In this document: one piece after another, positions 1 through 6,889 of the stretch | Numbering within the stretch: position 1 is the first letter of the stretch | How the letters are laid out: the number at the start of each line of letters is the position of its first letter | NCBI RefSeq assembly: GCF_001857965.1 | Contig: NZ_CP017774.1 | Location: 248,001-312,000 of the forward strand | DNA: 64,000 bases | Source of the DNA: Flavobacterium commune | Lineage (GTDB): Bacteria; Bacteroidota; Bacteroidia; Flavobacteriales; Flavobacteriaceae | Direction of reading: 5' to 3' | Notes under the pieces: model-generated | What the model saw: only the letters and a program-made list of their open reading frames with translations | Database searches by the model: none | Told to the model about the DNA's origin: nothing | Translations under genes and position numbers: made by a program

Positions 1-34
1 CCCCAACCTCGCCAAGCGCCAGAACGTTATAGGC
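1..34 (+). repeat. Right end of an attC-like site (truncated by window start)
   Basis: The window opens in the right arm of a repeat like those at 751-887 and 1597-1727. It closes on AACGTTATAGG, with the GTT at 26-28. The left arm would lie upstream of the window, so at least one more cassette or the attI site probably precedes it. Confidence 0.55.
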
Positions 35-70
35 TATGGTAGGACGACCCAACAAAATTGAGAACAAACA

Positions 71-745
71 ATGAATAAAGACTTTTTCATAAAACAACTT
101 GACGACATTTTGAGTGATTTTAATAAAATAAAATCAAAGGCTCAATATGACGACTTATCTGGAAATGTGACCATTGAGGAAATATCATCTGTATTGACAA
201 AAGCCAAAGCTGCAATTGCTCGTATTGTAGGTGACAACTCAGAATATTATAAAGACACAGAAGCAACGTTGAAACGAACAAATATTCACGAAGGAAATAA
301 ATTGAGACACATTGCAGGAACTGTTACTGCGTTAAAAAGTGACCTACAAAATGACTACCTCAAATCTTTCAGTAATATTGTTCAATCAGAGGTCTTTTCC
401 GACTATTTAGAAATGGCAGACCATTTATTAACTGAGGGTTATAAAGACCCCGCAGCTGTTTTAATTGGTTCAACTTTAGAAGTTCATTTAAGGGAACTTT
501 GTATTTCAAACAACATTGACGTTGAAGTAACAAATAATAAAGGAAATAAAAGCCCCAAAAAAGCTGACCTAATGAATGCTGATTTAGCCAAAGCAGGTAT
601 TTATTCGTCTGCTTACCAAAAACAAATTGTTGCTTGGCTAGACCTACGAAATAAAGCTGCTCACGGAAAATATCATGAATATAAGACAGAAGAAGTGTCA
701 TTAATGCTACAAGGCATTAGACAATTTATACTAACGACAAAGTAA
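71..745 (+). CDS. HEPN-like cassette protein (cassette 1)
   Basis: This 224-residue protein is encoded by the only gene of cassette 1. The N-terminal half is helical with no motif I recognise. The C-terminal half (about 97-222) resembles HEPN/DUF4145-type four-helix proteins: the helix containing AAVLIGSTLEVHLREL is followed by DLRNKAAHGKY. The latter carries R193-N-K-A-A-H198, which fits the R-x4-xH ribonuclease signature of HEPN domains. HEPN proteins are often RNases or toxins in conflict systems, so a defence or addiction role is possible but only inferred. The ATG lies 45 bp after the cassette's GTT, and the stop is 5 bp before the attC-like repeat. I cannot name a characterised homologue. 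Confidence 0.75.
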   Translation: MNKDFFIKQLDDILSDFNKIKSKAQYDDLSGNVTIEEISSVLTKAKAAIARIVGDNSEYYKDTEATLKRTNIHEGNKLRHIAGTVTALKSDLQNDYLKSFSNIVQSEVFSDYLEMADHLLTEGYKDPAAVLIGSTLEVHLRELCISNNIDVEVTNNKGNKSPKKADLMNADLAKAGIYSSAYQKQIVAWLDLRNKAAHGKYHEYKTEEVSLMLQGIRQFILTTK

Positions 746-750
746 CCACA

Positions 751-887
751 GCCTATAACACGGGTTTTGCGTCAGGCGGGCTGATGTGCAAACTTGAAGC
801 TTTGTGCTTTTAATGAACTTTAGTAATAAATTTAAACTTTGTGCTTCGTAAACCCGCCCGAACGCAAAGCCCGAAAACGTTATGCCT
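751..887 (+). repeat. attC-like site 1
   Basis: The repeat opens with GCCTATAAC (751-759) and closes on AACGTTATGCC, with GTT at 879-881. Its arms at 761-780 and 853-873 pair almost completely, with one extra base in the right arm, like the extrahelical bases of attC stems. The middle holds two near-copies of an ACTTTGTGCTTC-like stretch. The opening sequence is complementary to the start of cassette 1 (26-40) with one mismatch in 15. Confidence 0.7.
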
Positions 888-906
888 CAGTTTAAAAGAA
901 CCGAAA

Positions 907-1389
907 ATGGAAAACATACACGAATTAATTGAGTACAATCTTAAATTTATAAAAAACAAAACTAACTTTAGAATAAGACGACTTGAGTTAAAAAATTTAG
1001 AAGGAAATACGTTGCCCACAAACGATTGTATCTCTTTACATAGAATATTAATAGAAAAGAATCTTTTGTTTGAAAATGAACATAAAGATTTATTTTTAAC
1101 TGGACTTGCAGAAGAAATAATATTAAACGGAGGTTGGATAAAACATTTAGAATTAGAAAAACTGAAATCAGAAAAAGCAGAATTTAAAGATGTTTTAGAA
1201 ATCGAAAATCTAAAACTACAAAAAGAAAATTCTGAATACACTAAAACTTTACGCCAAAAAGAAGCTGAAATCCGAAACCTAACTAGGGATAATTTGAGGC
1301 TTAATAATTGGGATATTAGATTTAGATGGGTAATTGCTATAATAACATTTTTAATTGGATTCATAACTAAATATTTTATTGACAACTAA
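907..1389 (+). CDS. Coiled-coil, C-terminally anchored hypothetical protein (cassette 2)
   Basis: I start this 160-residue protein at ATG 907 rather than at an in-frame GTG at 841, because 841-906 lies inside the attC-like repeat and its conserved end. Residues 1-80 form a mixed helical region of unknown fold. Residues about 80-132 are rich in Lys, Glu and Leu with heptad character (LELEKLKSEKAEF and following), so a coiled coil is likely. A single hydrophobic segment at about 138-157 (WVIAIITFLIGFI) would anchor the C-terminus in the membrane. I do not recognise a family. A 207-bp tail follows the stop before the next attC-like repeat. Confidence 0.65.
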   Translation: MENIHELIEYNLKFIKNKTNFRIRRLELKNLEGNTLPTNDCISLHRILIEKNLLFENEHKDLFLTGLAEEIILNGGWIKHLELEKLKSEKAEFKDVLEIENLKLQKENSEYTKTLRQKEAEIRNLTRDNLRLNNWDIRFRWVIAIITFLIGFITKYFIDN

Positions 1390-1537
1390 CAAGGTATTTT
1401 ATCAAAGCTAATGTTCCGACTATCAAAAAGGAATAGACTAGGAATTGAGCAACTTTACTTAAAATATATTCTATCAAATAAAACGTATCAGAACTAAAAA
1501 AAGCTTTTATTTTAGACATAATAAAAAATAATTAACT

Positions 1538-1563
1538 ACTTCCGACTTAAACGGTGCGGAAGT
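1538..1563. other. Small hairpin in the tail of cassette 2
   Basis: ACTTCCG (1538-1544) and CGGAAGT (1557-1563) can pair across a 12-nt loop. There is no T-run after it, so it is not a clear intrinsic terminator. The rest of 1390-1596 shows no gene or other signal. Confidence 0.3.
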
Positions 1564-1596
1564 TTGACCGAAAATTGGAATAAATAAAAAACCGAA

Positions 1597-1727
1597 GGCA
1601 TAACAGCTGTCTGTGGCTATTGTGGAGTTTAGTGGAATTACCGTTTCGCAATCATATTTCTGCAAAGCAGAAACTACTCAGGTTACGAACTTCCACAACA
1701 GCCACAGGCAGCGGGACGTTATGTGTA
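1597..1727 (+). repeat. attC-like site 2
   Basis: This is the best-paired site of the array. It opens with GGCATAAC (1597-1604), complementary to the start of cassette 2 (879-886). It ends on GACGTTATGTG, with GTT at 1718-1720. The arms at 1606-1626 and 1692-1712 pair at 19 of 21 positions. The terminal loop is about 65 nt and includes the near-palindromic TTTCTGCAAAGCAGAAA. Confidence 0.75.
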
Positions 1728-1746
1728 AGCTTAAAAAGACAGACCA

Positions 1747-2856
1747 ATGAATTGTTACGTATGCGACATAGAAATTACAGCCGACAATGAAACGGACGAA
1801 CATATCCTTATCAATGCAGCTGGTGGACGACTTAAATCGAAAGAGTTAATTTGCAGTAAATGCAATTCTGACTTCGGAGAAAGCATTGACGGAATTTTAG
1901 CCAAACAACTTAATAATTTGGCAAATATGCTTATGGTAAAAAGACACCGAGGTGAACCGCAGCCAATTATTGGCAACAAGAAATCTACAGGTGAAAAATA
2001 CCTCCTTGAAGTTGGAGGCAAACCAAAGCTTACCAAACCAACCATAGACAAAACCGTTGACGGGGACAAAACAAATATTTCAATTACAGCAAGGAGCGAA
2101 AAGGAATTAAGAGAAATACTGACTGGCATTGCAAAAAAACATCCGCACTTTGACGTTGAAGAAGCGATGAAGTCCGCACAATGGCGAGAAGAGCACTTTG
2201 ACGAAGCTTTACATTTTCAAAATACAATTGGAGGCAATGAAGTATTTAGGGCAATCTGCAAATGCGCAACGAATTATTTTATTTACTGCAAAGGTGACCC
2301 TGCACAAATCAAACATCTTATCCCTTACATAAAAGGCGAAGAACAAAAAGAAATTGTTTGGATGCATTACCAAGACAATTTATATGAATTAAGACCAGAT
2401 GAAAGTTCCCACGTTATTCATTTAGTCGGAAACAAACAAGGAGGTATTTTATATTGTTACGTTGACTATTTTAATACACATAAATATTTAGTGTTACTCA
2501 ATGACAACTATCAAGGTCAAGACATTAAACAAACATATTTCTTCGACTTGGTCAATGTTGTTCCCATTCAACGGGAAGTAACAATTGACTACGATAAAAA
2601 GACTTTACTTGAGTTTTTTACGAACAAAGACGCAAAACCATTTGAGAAAGTTAAAAAATCATTTGACCATTCCATAGCACTTGGCTTAAAACGACAAGAC
2701 GACCACCAAAGAGGAGAATTACTTGAGAGGGCAATTCAAAATTCATTAGGAAAATATCCTGAAGGAACAATTATTACGGAGGAAATGATTAACGAGACAG
2801 TGAATGAAATTATGAAAAACATAACGCCTTATCTTCTCAGAGGAATGAAAAAATAA
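1747..2856 (+). CDS. HNH-type zinc-finger nuclease-like protein (cassette 3, gene 1)
   Basis: The N-terminus of this 369-residue protein has the arrangement of the HNH_5-type family. A CxxC pair (C3, C6) is followed by DEHIL (H19), an AAGGRL stretch and a second CxxC (C36, C39) running into N40 and FG. The two CxxC pairs would hold a structural zinc, and H19/N40 would sit in the beta-beta-alpha metal site. The remaining ~300 residues are not recognised. HNH proteins with long unknown C-terminal regions are frequent in restriction and other anti-phage systems; that role here is inference. The gene starts 29 bp after the cassette's GTT. It is followed after 15 bp by a second gene in the same cassette, so the two are probably co-transcribed and move together. 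Confidence 0.72.
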   Translation: MNCYVCDIEITADNETDEHILINAAGGRLKSKELICSKCNSDFGESIDGILAKQLNNLANMLMVKRHRGEPQPIIGNKKSTGEKYLLEVGGKPKLTKPTIDKTVDGDKTNISITARSEKELREILTGIAKKHPHFDVEEAMKSAQWREEHFDEALHFQNTIGGNEVFRAICKCATNYFIYCKGDPAQIKHLIPYIKGEEQKEIVWMHYQDNLYELRPDESSHVIHLVGNKQGGILYCYVDYFNTHKYLVLLNDNYQGQDIKQTYFFDLVNVVPIQREVTIDYDKKTLLEFFTNKDAKPFEKVKKSFDHSIALGLKRQDDHQRGELLERAIQNSLGKYPEGTIITEEMINETVNEIMKNITPYLLRGMKK

Positions 2857-2871
2857 ATTAAGAAAATATTT

Positions 2872-3378
2872 ATGGCAAAAAATAAATTGAGTAGAAACTT
2901 TAAAGCAAAGCCTGACAAAGACATGTGGGCTACTATATGTCCTCCAATGGAATACCGAGTTATTACAGGAGAGAAAGCGTATGAATTAGGGATTGTTCCT
3001 GCAGGAATGACTGGCGTTAATTCTGTTGCTATTGGTGCTTCTGGAAGTACAGCGGATACCATAATGTATTTTGCAAATTATTTTCGAATTGACAAAACTG
3101 AAATTGACCAAGAACCATACATCGAACTATACGAAAGTGGTTTAACTCAATCTAGCATTTATGGTATTTTACACCATGCAGACTTTAGTGGACGGACAGA
3201 AACATTAGATAATTCACAATTATTAAAAATTGCAGCTAGTGGTTCGACAACAGACATACAATTTACAGCTAAACCGGACAAAAATGAAGGGACATTAAAT
3301 GAATTGAGAAGTCAAAATAAAATATTTGGTTTTGATTATGCATATGGACAAGGGATGAAAAAGAAAGACGATAAATAA
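2872..3378 (+). CDS. Hypothetical partner protein (cassette 3, gene 2)
   Basis: This 168-residue protein starts 15 bp after the HNH-type gene and shares its cassette. It has no signal peptide or membrane segment. A basic N-terminus precedes a segment that looks like an alpha/beta domain (ITGEKAYELGIVPAGMTGVN), followed by a glycine/serine-rich stretch (VAIGASGSTADT). I recognise no family. Sharing a cassette suggests it works with, or restrains, the HNH-type protein, for example as an immunity or accessory subunit, but nothing in the sequence proves it. The stop is 2 bp before the attC-like repeat. Confidence 0.65.
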   Translation: MAKNKLSRNFKAKPDKDMWATICPPMEYRVITGEKAYELGIVPAGMTGVNSVAIGASGSTADTIMYFANYFRIDKTEIDQEPYIELYESGLTQSSIYGILHHADFSGRTETLDNSQLLKIAASGSTTDIQFTAKPDKNEGTLNELRSQNKIFGFDYAYGQGMKKKDDK

Positions 3379-3520
3379 GCCTACACATAACAGCAACTAC
3401 CCAAAAGGCGGGGTTTCGTTTTCCAAAGACAGTTCGTTGGTTAATCAAACATTAGTTTTTCAAATTAAGTTTTGTGGTATAAGTCCCGCCCTTCGGATAG
3501 CTGCAAACCGTTGGCAGACA
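3379..3520 (+). repeat. attC-like site 3
   Basis: The repeat opens with CCTACACATAAC, complementary to the start of cassette 3 (1718-1732) at 14 of 15 positions when 3377-3391 is used. It closes on AACCGTTGGCAG, with GTT at 3510-3512. The arms at 3393-3413 and 3484-3504 pair at 16 of 21 positions. The mismatches I see are all transitions, which would still allow G-T pairs on one strand. Confidence 0.68.
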
Positions 3521-3566
3521 TATCACTCGAAAAAACGAAAAATAAAATTAATCAAAAAATAAAATT

Positions 3567-4361
3567 ATGACACCGAAACAACTTGTAAAACTGAGTAACG
3601 CAATTGGAATAACAGCGATAGTTCTATTAGTTTATTGGGTTTTTACATTTATTATAATTCAAGTTTTCGGATTAAAAGTTTTTAGAGAAAATATGACAGA
3701 AACGTTTTATTTGAGCGTTTTGGGAATTCTTGCTTTAATGGTTGGCTCATTAATTATAAACGTAATGTTTAATCTGACAAGAATTGCAGAAACCAAAAAT
3801 AACGATGAAAATAATGCAAAATCGAATAAAAAAACATATTTAATTCTTTTTATAATTTTTCCAATAATTGGAATAATATTATTTGGTGGCGATTATTTAA
3901 CATCCAGCAAAAAAGAAAAAATGCTGATAAAATCTGCAAAATCAATTTTAGAGAAAAACGAAAAGAATAGTTCAAAATTAGTTAACTATGAATTTTCAGA
4001 AAAATATATAAATGAAACAAGTAATATTTTAGAAATCTATTCAGAAACGGATAAAAATTTCCCAAGTGTAAATTTATTAGTTAAGGATAGTATAAATGGT
4101 TCACCTGTTTATTTAGGATTTAACCAAAGTAATTTTGAAAAGTTAAACGACACAATTGAAGCAAATAAAAAAGAATATCTATACAAAACAACTCAAGAAG
4201 AAAGAGAATATTTAGACAAAGTATTTAGCGGAAAAAGTGAAGAATTAAGATATAGCAATCACGATGGCGAATATGAATTATTTTATCCATACAAAAAAGG
4301 TAAAAAAACAATTGTTTTATATTTTTCGGAGTATGTGAGATACGGAAAATTAGGTAGTTAA
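3567..4361 (+). CDS. Three-TM membrane protein with exported domain (cassette 4)
   Basis: This 264-residue protein is the only gene of cassette 4. Three hydrophobic segments are evident at about 11-33, 47-68 and 91-108 (TYLILFIIFPIIGIILFGG). A Lys/Asn-rich loop separates the second from the third. Residues about 115-264 form a soluble, mostly polar domain rich in Lys, Glu and Tyr, presumably outside the membrane. I recognise no catalytic motif or family. The long AT-rich leader (3513-3566) and absence of a visible Shine-Dalgarno are normal for this phylum. The stop is 13 bp before attC-like site 4. Confidence 0.68.
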   Translation: MTPKQLVKLSNAIGITAIVLLVYWVFTFIIIQVFGLKVFRENMTETFYLSVLGILALMVGSLIINVMFNLTRIAETKNNDENNAKSNKKTYLILFIIFPIIGIILFGGDYLTSSKKEKMLIKSAKSILEKNEKNSSKLVNYEFSEKYINETSNILEIYSETDKNFPSVNLLVKDSINGSPVYLGFNQSNFEKLNDTIEANKKEYLYKTTQEEREYLDKVFSGKSEELRYSNHDGEYELFYPYKKGKKTIVLYFSEYVRYGKLGS

Positions 4362-4374
4362 AAAAAGTTACGAT

Positions 4375-4510
4375 CTGCCAACAGCCGTTACACGAGATTT
4401 GGGCATTAGGTTGAATTTAAAGATGGTTTTGTACTTGGAAAATTTGTGTTTAACCGAAAAACCTCGCGTATTTAACCCCAAACCCGCTGTAGGGCCAGAA
4501 CGTTCAGCAC
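4375..4510 (+). repeat. attC-like site 4 (last of the array)
   Basis: The site opens with CTGCCAAC (4375-4382), complementary to the start of cassette 4 (3510-3517), and ends on AACGTTCAGC with GTT at 4502-4504. Pairing is weaker than in the other sites: ACAGC/GCTGT (4381-4385 with 4486-4490) and TACACGAG/CTCGCGTA (4389-4396 with 4463-4470, one mismatch). No cassette end complementary to GTTCAGC follows, so this looks like the array terminus. Confidence 0.58.
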
Positions 4511-4670
4511 TCTCCTGACACCACACAAACAAAATAATCAAATCTCTACAAAATAGTATGCACTTTATCGAGCTAATTGATGAGATTTGTCCTTCGTTGA
4601 AAAGACAAGTTTGTGAGTAACTTCTAACTCCTAACATTGCCTATGACTTCTGAATACTGCTTTCTCCCCA

Positions 4671-4696
4671 CTTCTAACTTCTAACTTCTAACTTCT
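4671..4696. repeat. Heptamer tandem repeat (CTTCTAA)
   Basis: Three perfect copies of CTTCTAA (4671-4691) plus a partial copy follow looser versions at 4619-4635. The repeat supplies the stop codon of mazG on the minus strand (4688-4690). It forms the boundary between the cassette array and the housekeeping region. The interval 4511-4670 has no gene I can support. Confidence 0.75.
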
Positions 4697-5461
4697 TTTC
4701 GCTTCTTCCCAAAAAACATCCATTTCAGCCAAAGACATATCCATTAGGGATTTTCCTAAATCATTGGCTTTGCTTTCTAAATACTGAAAACGTTTAATAA
4801 ATTTTTTATTAGTTCGTTCTAAGGCATCTTCGGGATTAACATTCAGAAAACGGGCATAATTAATCATCGAAAACAAAACATCGCCAAATTCAGCTTCAAT
4901 GGCATCCTGATTGCCTGCTTGTACCTCATCTTGCAATTCCTGTAATTCTTCCTGAACCTTATCCCAAACCTGATGCGATTCTTCCCAATCAAAGCCCACA
5001 CCTTTTACCTTATCCTGAATTCGGCTGGCTTTTACCAATGCCGGCAAACTCCTTGGAACACCTTCTAAAACTGATTTTTTCCCTTCTTTGAGTTTTAATT
5101 TTTCCCAATTTTGCTTGACTTCCTCTTCGTCTTTCACCTCAACATCACCATAAATATGAGGGTGACGATGAATGAGTTTTTCGCAAATTTCGTTGCAAAC
5201 ATCAGCTATGTCAAAATTATTGGTTTCGCTTCCTATTTTGGCATAAAAAACAATATGCAGTAACAAATCGCCCAATTCTTTTTTGACTTCATTCAAATCA
5301 TTATCCAAAATAGCATCGCCTAATTCATAGGTCTCCTCGATGGTAAGATGTCTGAGGGTTTGTATGGTTTGCTTTTTATCCCAAGGGCATTTTTCACGTA
5401 AATCGTCCATAATATCTAACAATCGTTCAAAAGCCTGTAATTGGATTTGTCTTGTATTCAT
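4688..5461 (-). CDS. mazG: Nucleoside triphosphate pyrophosphohydrolase MazG
   Basis: MazG hydrolyses (d)NTPs to the monophosphate and pyrophosphate. It acts as a house-cleaning enzyme and, in E. coli, helps lower ppGpp. I start the 257-residue protein at ATG 5461 (MNTRQIQLQAFERLL). An in-frame upstream ATG at 5503 would add 14 unconserved residues. Two MazG domains are present, as in the E. coli enzyme. The first has RHLTIEETYEL and KKELGDLLLH; the second has VQEELQELQDE and EAEFGDVLFSM, giving the EExxE...ExxD metal sites. The gene is the last of a leftward group def, DUF5606, mazG. Its stop codon lies in a heptamer repeat. Confidence 0.93.
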   Translation of the reverse strand: MNTRQIQLQAFERLLDIMDDLREKCPWDKKQTIQTLRHLTIEETYELGDAILDNDLNEVKKELGDLLLHIVFYAKIGSETNNFDIADVCNEICEKLIHRHPHIYGDVEVKDEEEVKQNWEKLKLKEGKKSVLEGVPRSLPALVKASRIQDKVKGVGFDWEESHQVWDKVQEELQELQDEVQAGNQDAIEAEFGDVLFSMINYARFLNVNPEDALERTNKKFIKRFQYLESKANDLGKSLMDMSLAEMDVFWEEAKRS

Positions 5462-5545
5462 TGCATTTGGTTTTGAGTAAAAATAAGAAATCCTGTGTTT
5501 CAAACTAAGTAAAACACAGGATTATTATAAAAATTCAGAAAGTAT

Positions 5546-6016
5546 TTATTCTGTTACTTTTTTAGCTTTTTTTGGTTTTTCAGCAGCAGCTTCTTCAACA
5601 ACAGCAGCCTCAACCACCTCTTCAACCGGAGTTTCTTCAACAACTAAACCTTTAGCCTGCAAAGTATTGTACCAGTTTAAAATTTTCTTAATATCAGAAG
5701 CATATACTCTTTCTTCATCATAAGTAGGTAAAATTTCTTTGAAATAAGCCGCAAGAGTAGCATTATCTTCTTTGTGTGAGATAGCAGCTCCATTATTTTC
5801 TTTAGCAGCAATAGCATCCATTACTTCTTTCAATGGTTTCTCACCTTCATAAGTGTAAACTGAAATTTCAGATAATAAACTCACATTACTTTTTAAGTTT
5901 ACTGTGATTTTTTTTCCATCTGTTAATGATTCTGCCACAAAACCTGTACGTGTTTGTACTTTTAAAACATATAAACCAGGCTTGCCGGAAATCGCTAATA
6001 TTTTTTCTAAATTCAT
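5546..6016 (-). CDS. DUF5606 protein
   Basis: This 156-residue protein is conserved across Bacteroidota as the DUF5606 family and has no assigned function. The N-terminus (MNLEKILAISGKPGLYVL) begins a small beta-rich region resembling an SH3-like fold. The middle segment (AAYFKEILPTYDEERVY) and following helix resemble a helical segment (YASDIKKILNWYNTL). The C-terminal ~30 residues are a low-complexity Val/Glu/Ala then Lys tail, probably disordered. It lies between def and mazG in the same orientation, 84 bp before mazG and 90 bp after def. The linkage hints at a role near translation or nucleotide hygiene, but that is inference only. Confidence 0.85.
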   Translation of the reverse strand: MNLEKILAISGKPGLYVLKVQTRTGFVAESLTDGKKITVNLKSNVSLLSEISVYTYEGEKPLKEVMDAIAAKENNGAAISHKEDNATLAAYFKEILPTYDEERVYASDIKKILNWYNTLQAKGLVVEETPVEEVVEAAVVEEAAAEKPKKAKKVTE

Positions 6017-6106
6017 GCTTTTAAAATTATTATTAAGAATTCATTTTTATTTTTTTACTGCTGTTATTGGTCAAAAACAATACCAAAAACAGGATTTTCA
6101 AAAGTT

Positions 6107-6694
6107 TTATCTTCCTTTTTTACCAAAGAAACGCATTCTGTACTCCTGGAAAGTTTTTCCTTCCATGATATTTTTCAGCTTTCCTTTAATTAATCGCTTT
6201 TTCAAAGACGAAATTTTATCGGTAAATAAAATTCCCTCAATATGATCGTATTCGTGCTGAATAACTCTGGCAATCAATCCGTCAAAAACTTCAGTTTTCA
6301 TTACAAAATCTTCTTCGCAGTATTCAACCGTAATTTTTTCTTTGCGATACACATCTTCTCGAACATCAGGAATACTCAAACAACCTTCGTTAAAAGCCCA
6401 GTCATTTCCTTCTTCCTTAATGATTTTTGCATTAATAAAAGTACGTTTAAAACCTTTTAACTGTTTTTGCTGATCGGCTGCTAAATCTTCGTCATCACTA
6501 AAAGGAGTTGCATCTACTAAAAATAAACGAATTGCTAATCCTACTTGTGGTGCTGCCAGTCCTACTCCCGATGCGTTATACATTGTTTCATACATATTGG
6601 CAATTGTTTCTTTCAAATCTGGATACTCAGGTGTAATTTCTTCACACACTTTTCTCAAAACCGGATCACCATATCCTACAATTGGTAAAATCAT
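6107..6694 (-). CDS. def: Peptide deformylase
   Basis: Peptide deformylase removes the formyl group from the N-terminal methionine of nascent proteins. All three signatures are intact in this 195-residue protein: GVGLAAPQVG (43-52), EGCLSIP (103-109) with metal ligand C105, and HEYDH (147-151) with ligands H147 and H151 and catalytic E148. An insertion around 64-82 (SDDEDLAADQQKQLKG) is typical of the Bacteroidota form. The gene heads the leftward def, DUF5606, mazG group. In many relatives ruvX sits directly beside def. Here ruvX is about 4 kb away, past the FUSC gene and mqo. Confidence 0.97.
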   Translation of the reverse strand: MILPIVGYGDPVLRKVCEEITPEYPDLKETIANMYETMYNASGVGLAAPQVGLAIRLFLVDATPFSDDEDLAADQQKQLKGFKRTFINAKIIKEEGNDWAFNEGCLSIPDVREDVYRKEKITVEYCEEDFVMKTEVFDGLIARVIQHEYDHIEGILFTDKISSLKKRLIKGKLKNIMEGKTFQEYRMRFFGKKGR

Positions 6695-6844
6695 TGTTGT
6701 TGTATTAAATATTATTCACCTCAAAAAGGTTCTTTATCCTGAATTAGGATTGCCAAAAATAATAAAATTTTAGACAAAGCTAAGTAGAGATACCGATAAA
6801 TAGTAGTTTTAAATTTATCCTAAAAAACAATTTCATTTATTCTA

Positions 6845-6872
6845 TTGATAAATCGCACAATTCATACCTTTG
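6845..6872 (+). promoter_or_regulatory. Bacteroidota-type promoter of the FUSC gene
   Basis: TTG at 6845-6847 and TACCTTTG at 6865-6872 are separated by 17 nt, matching the -33/-7 pattern of the primary sigma factor of this phylum. The -7 element ends 17 bp before the ATG at 6890. Confidence 0.7.
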
Positions 6873-6889
6873 TAAATAATCCCTAATTT

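Larger units (their letters stand above)
26..4502. mobile_element. Integron-like gene-cassette array (four cassettes)
   Basis: Four units start with GTT at about 26, 879, 1718 and 3510; the last unit ends at about 4502. Each carries one or two short genes, all on the plus strand, followed by a ~130-bp imperfect inverted repeat. The first bases of each unit are the reverse complement of its last bases: 14 of 15 for cassettes 1 and 3, 12 of 15 for cassette 2, and 9 contiguous for cassette 4. That relationship is expected when a cassette circularises through an attC site, and it is not expected for ordinary intergenic repeats. No integrase gene or attI is in the window, so this is either the distal end of an integron or a cluster of attC sites lacking an integrase. 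The core GTT is conserved, but the following bases deviate from the classical GTTRRRY. Confidence 0.72.

Noticed and set aside
841..906. Upstream GTG-started extension of the cassette 2 protein
   Set aside because: It lies in the right arm of the attC-like site; ATG 907 is the natural start.
1..4510. Cassette region as a prophage or IS remnant
   Set aside because: No integrase, transposase, capsid or tail genes; boundaries follow repeated attC-like sites instead.
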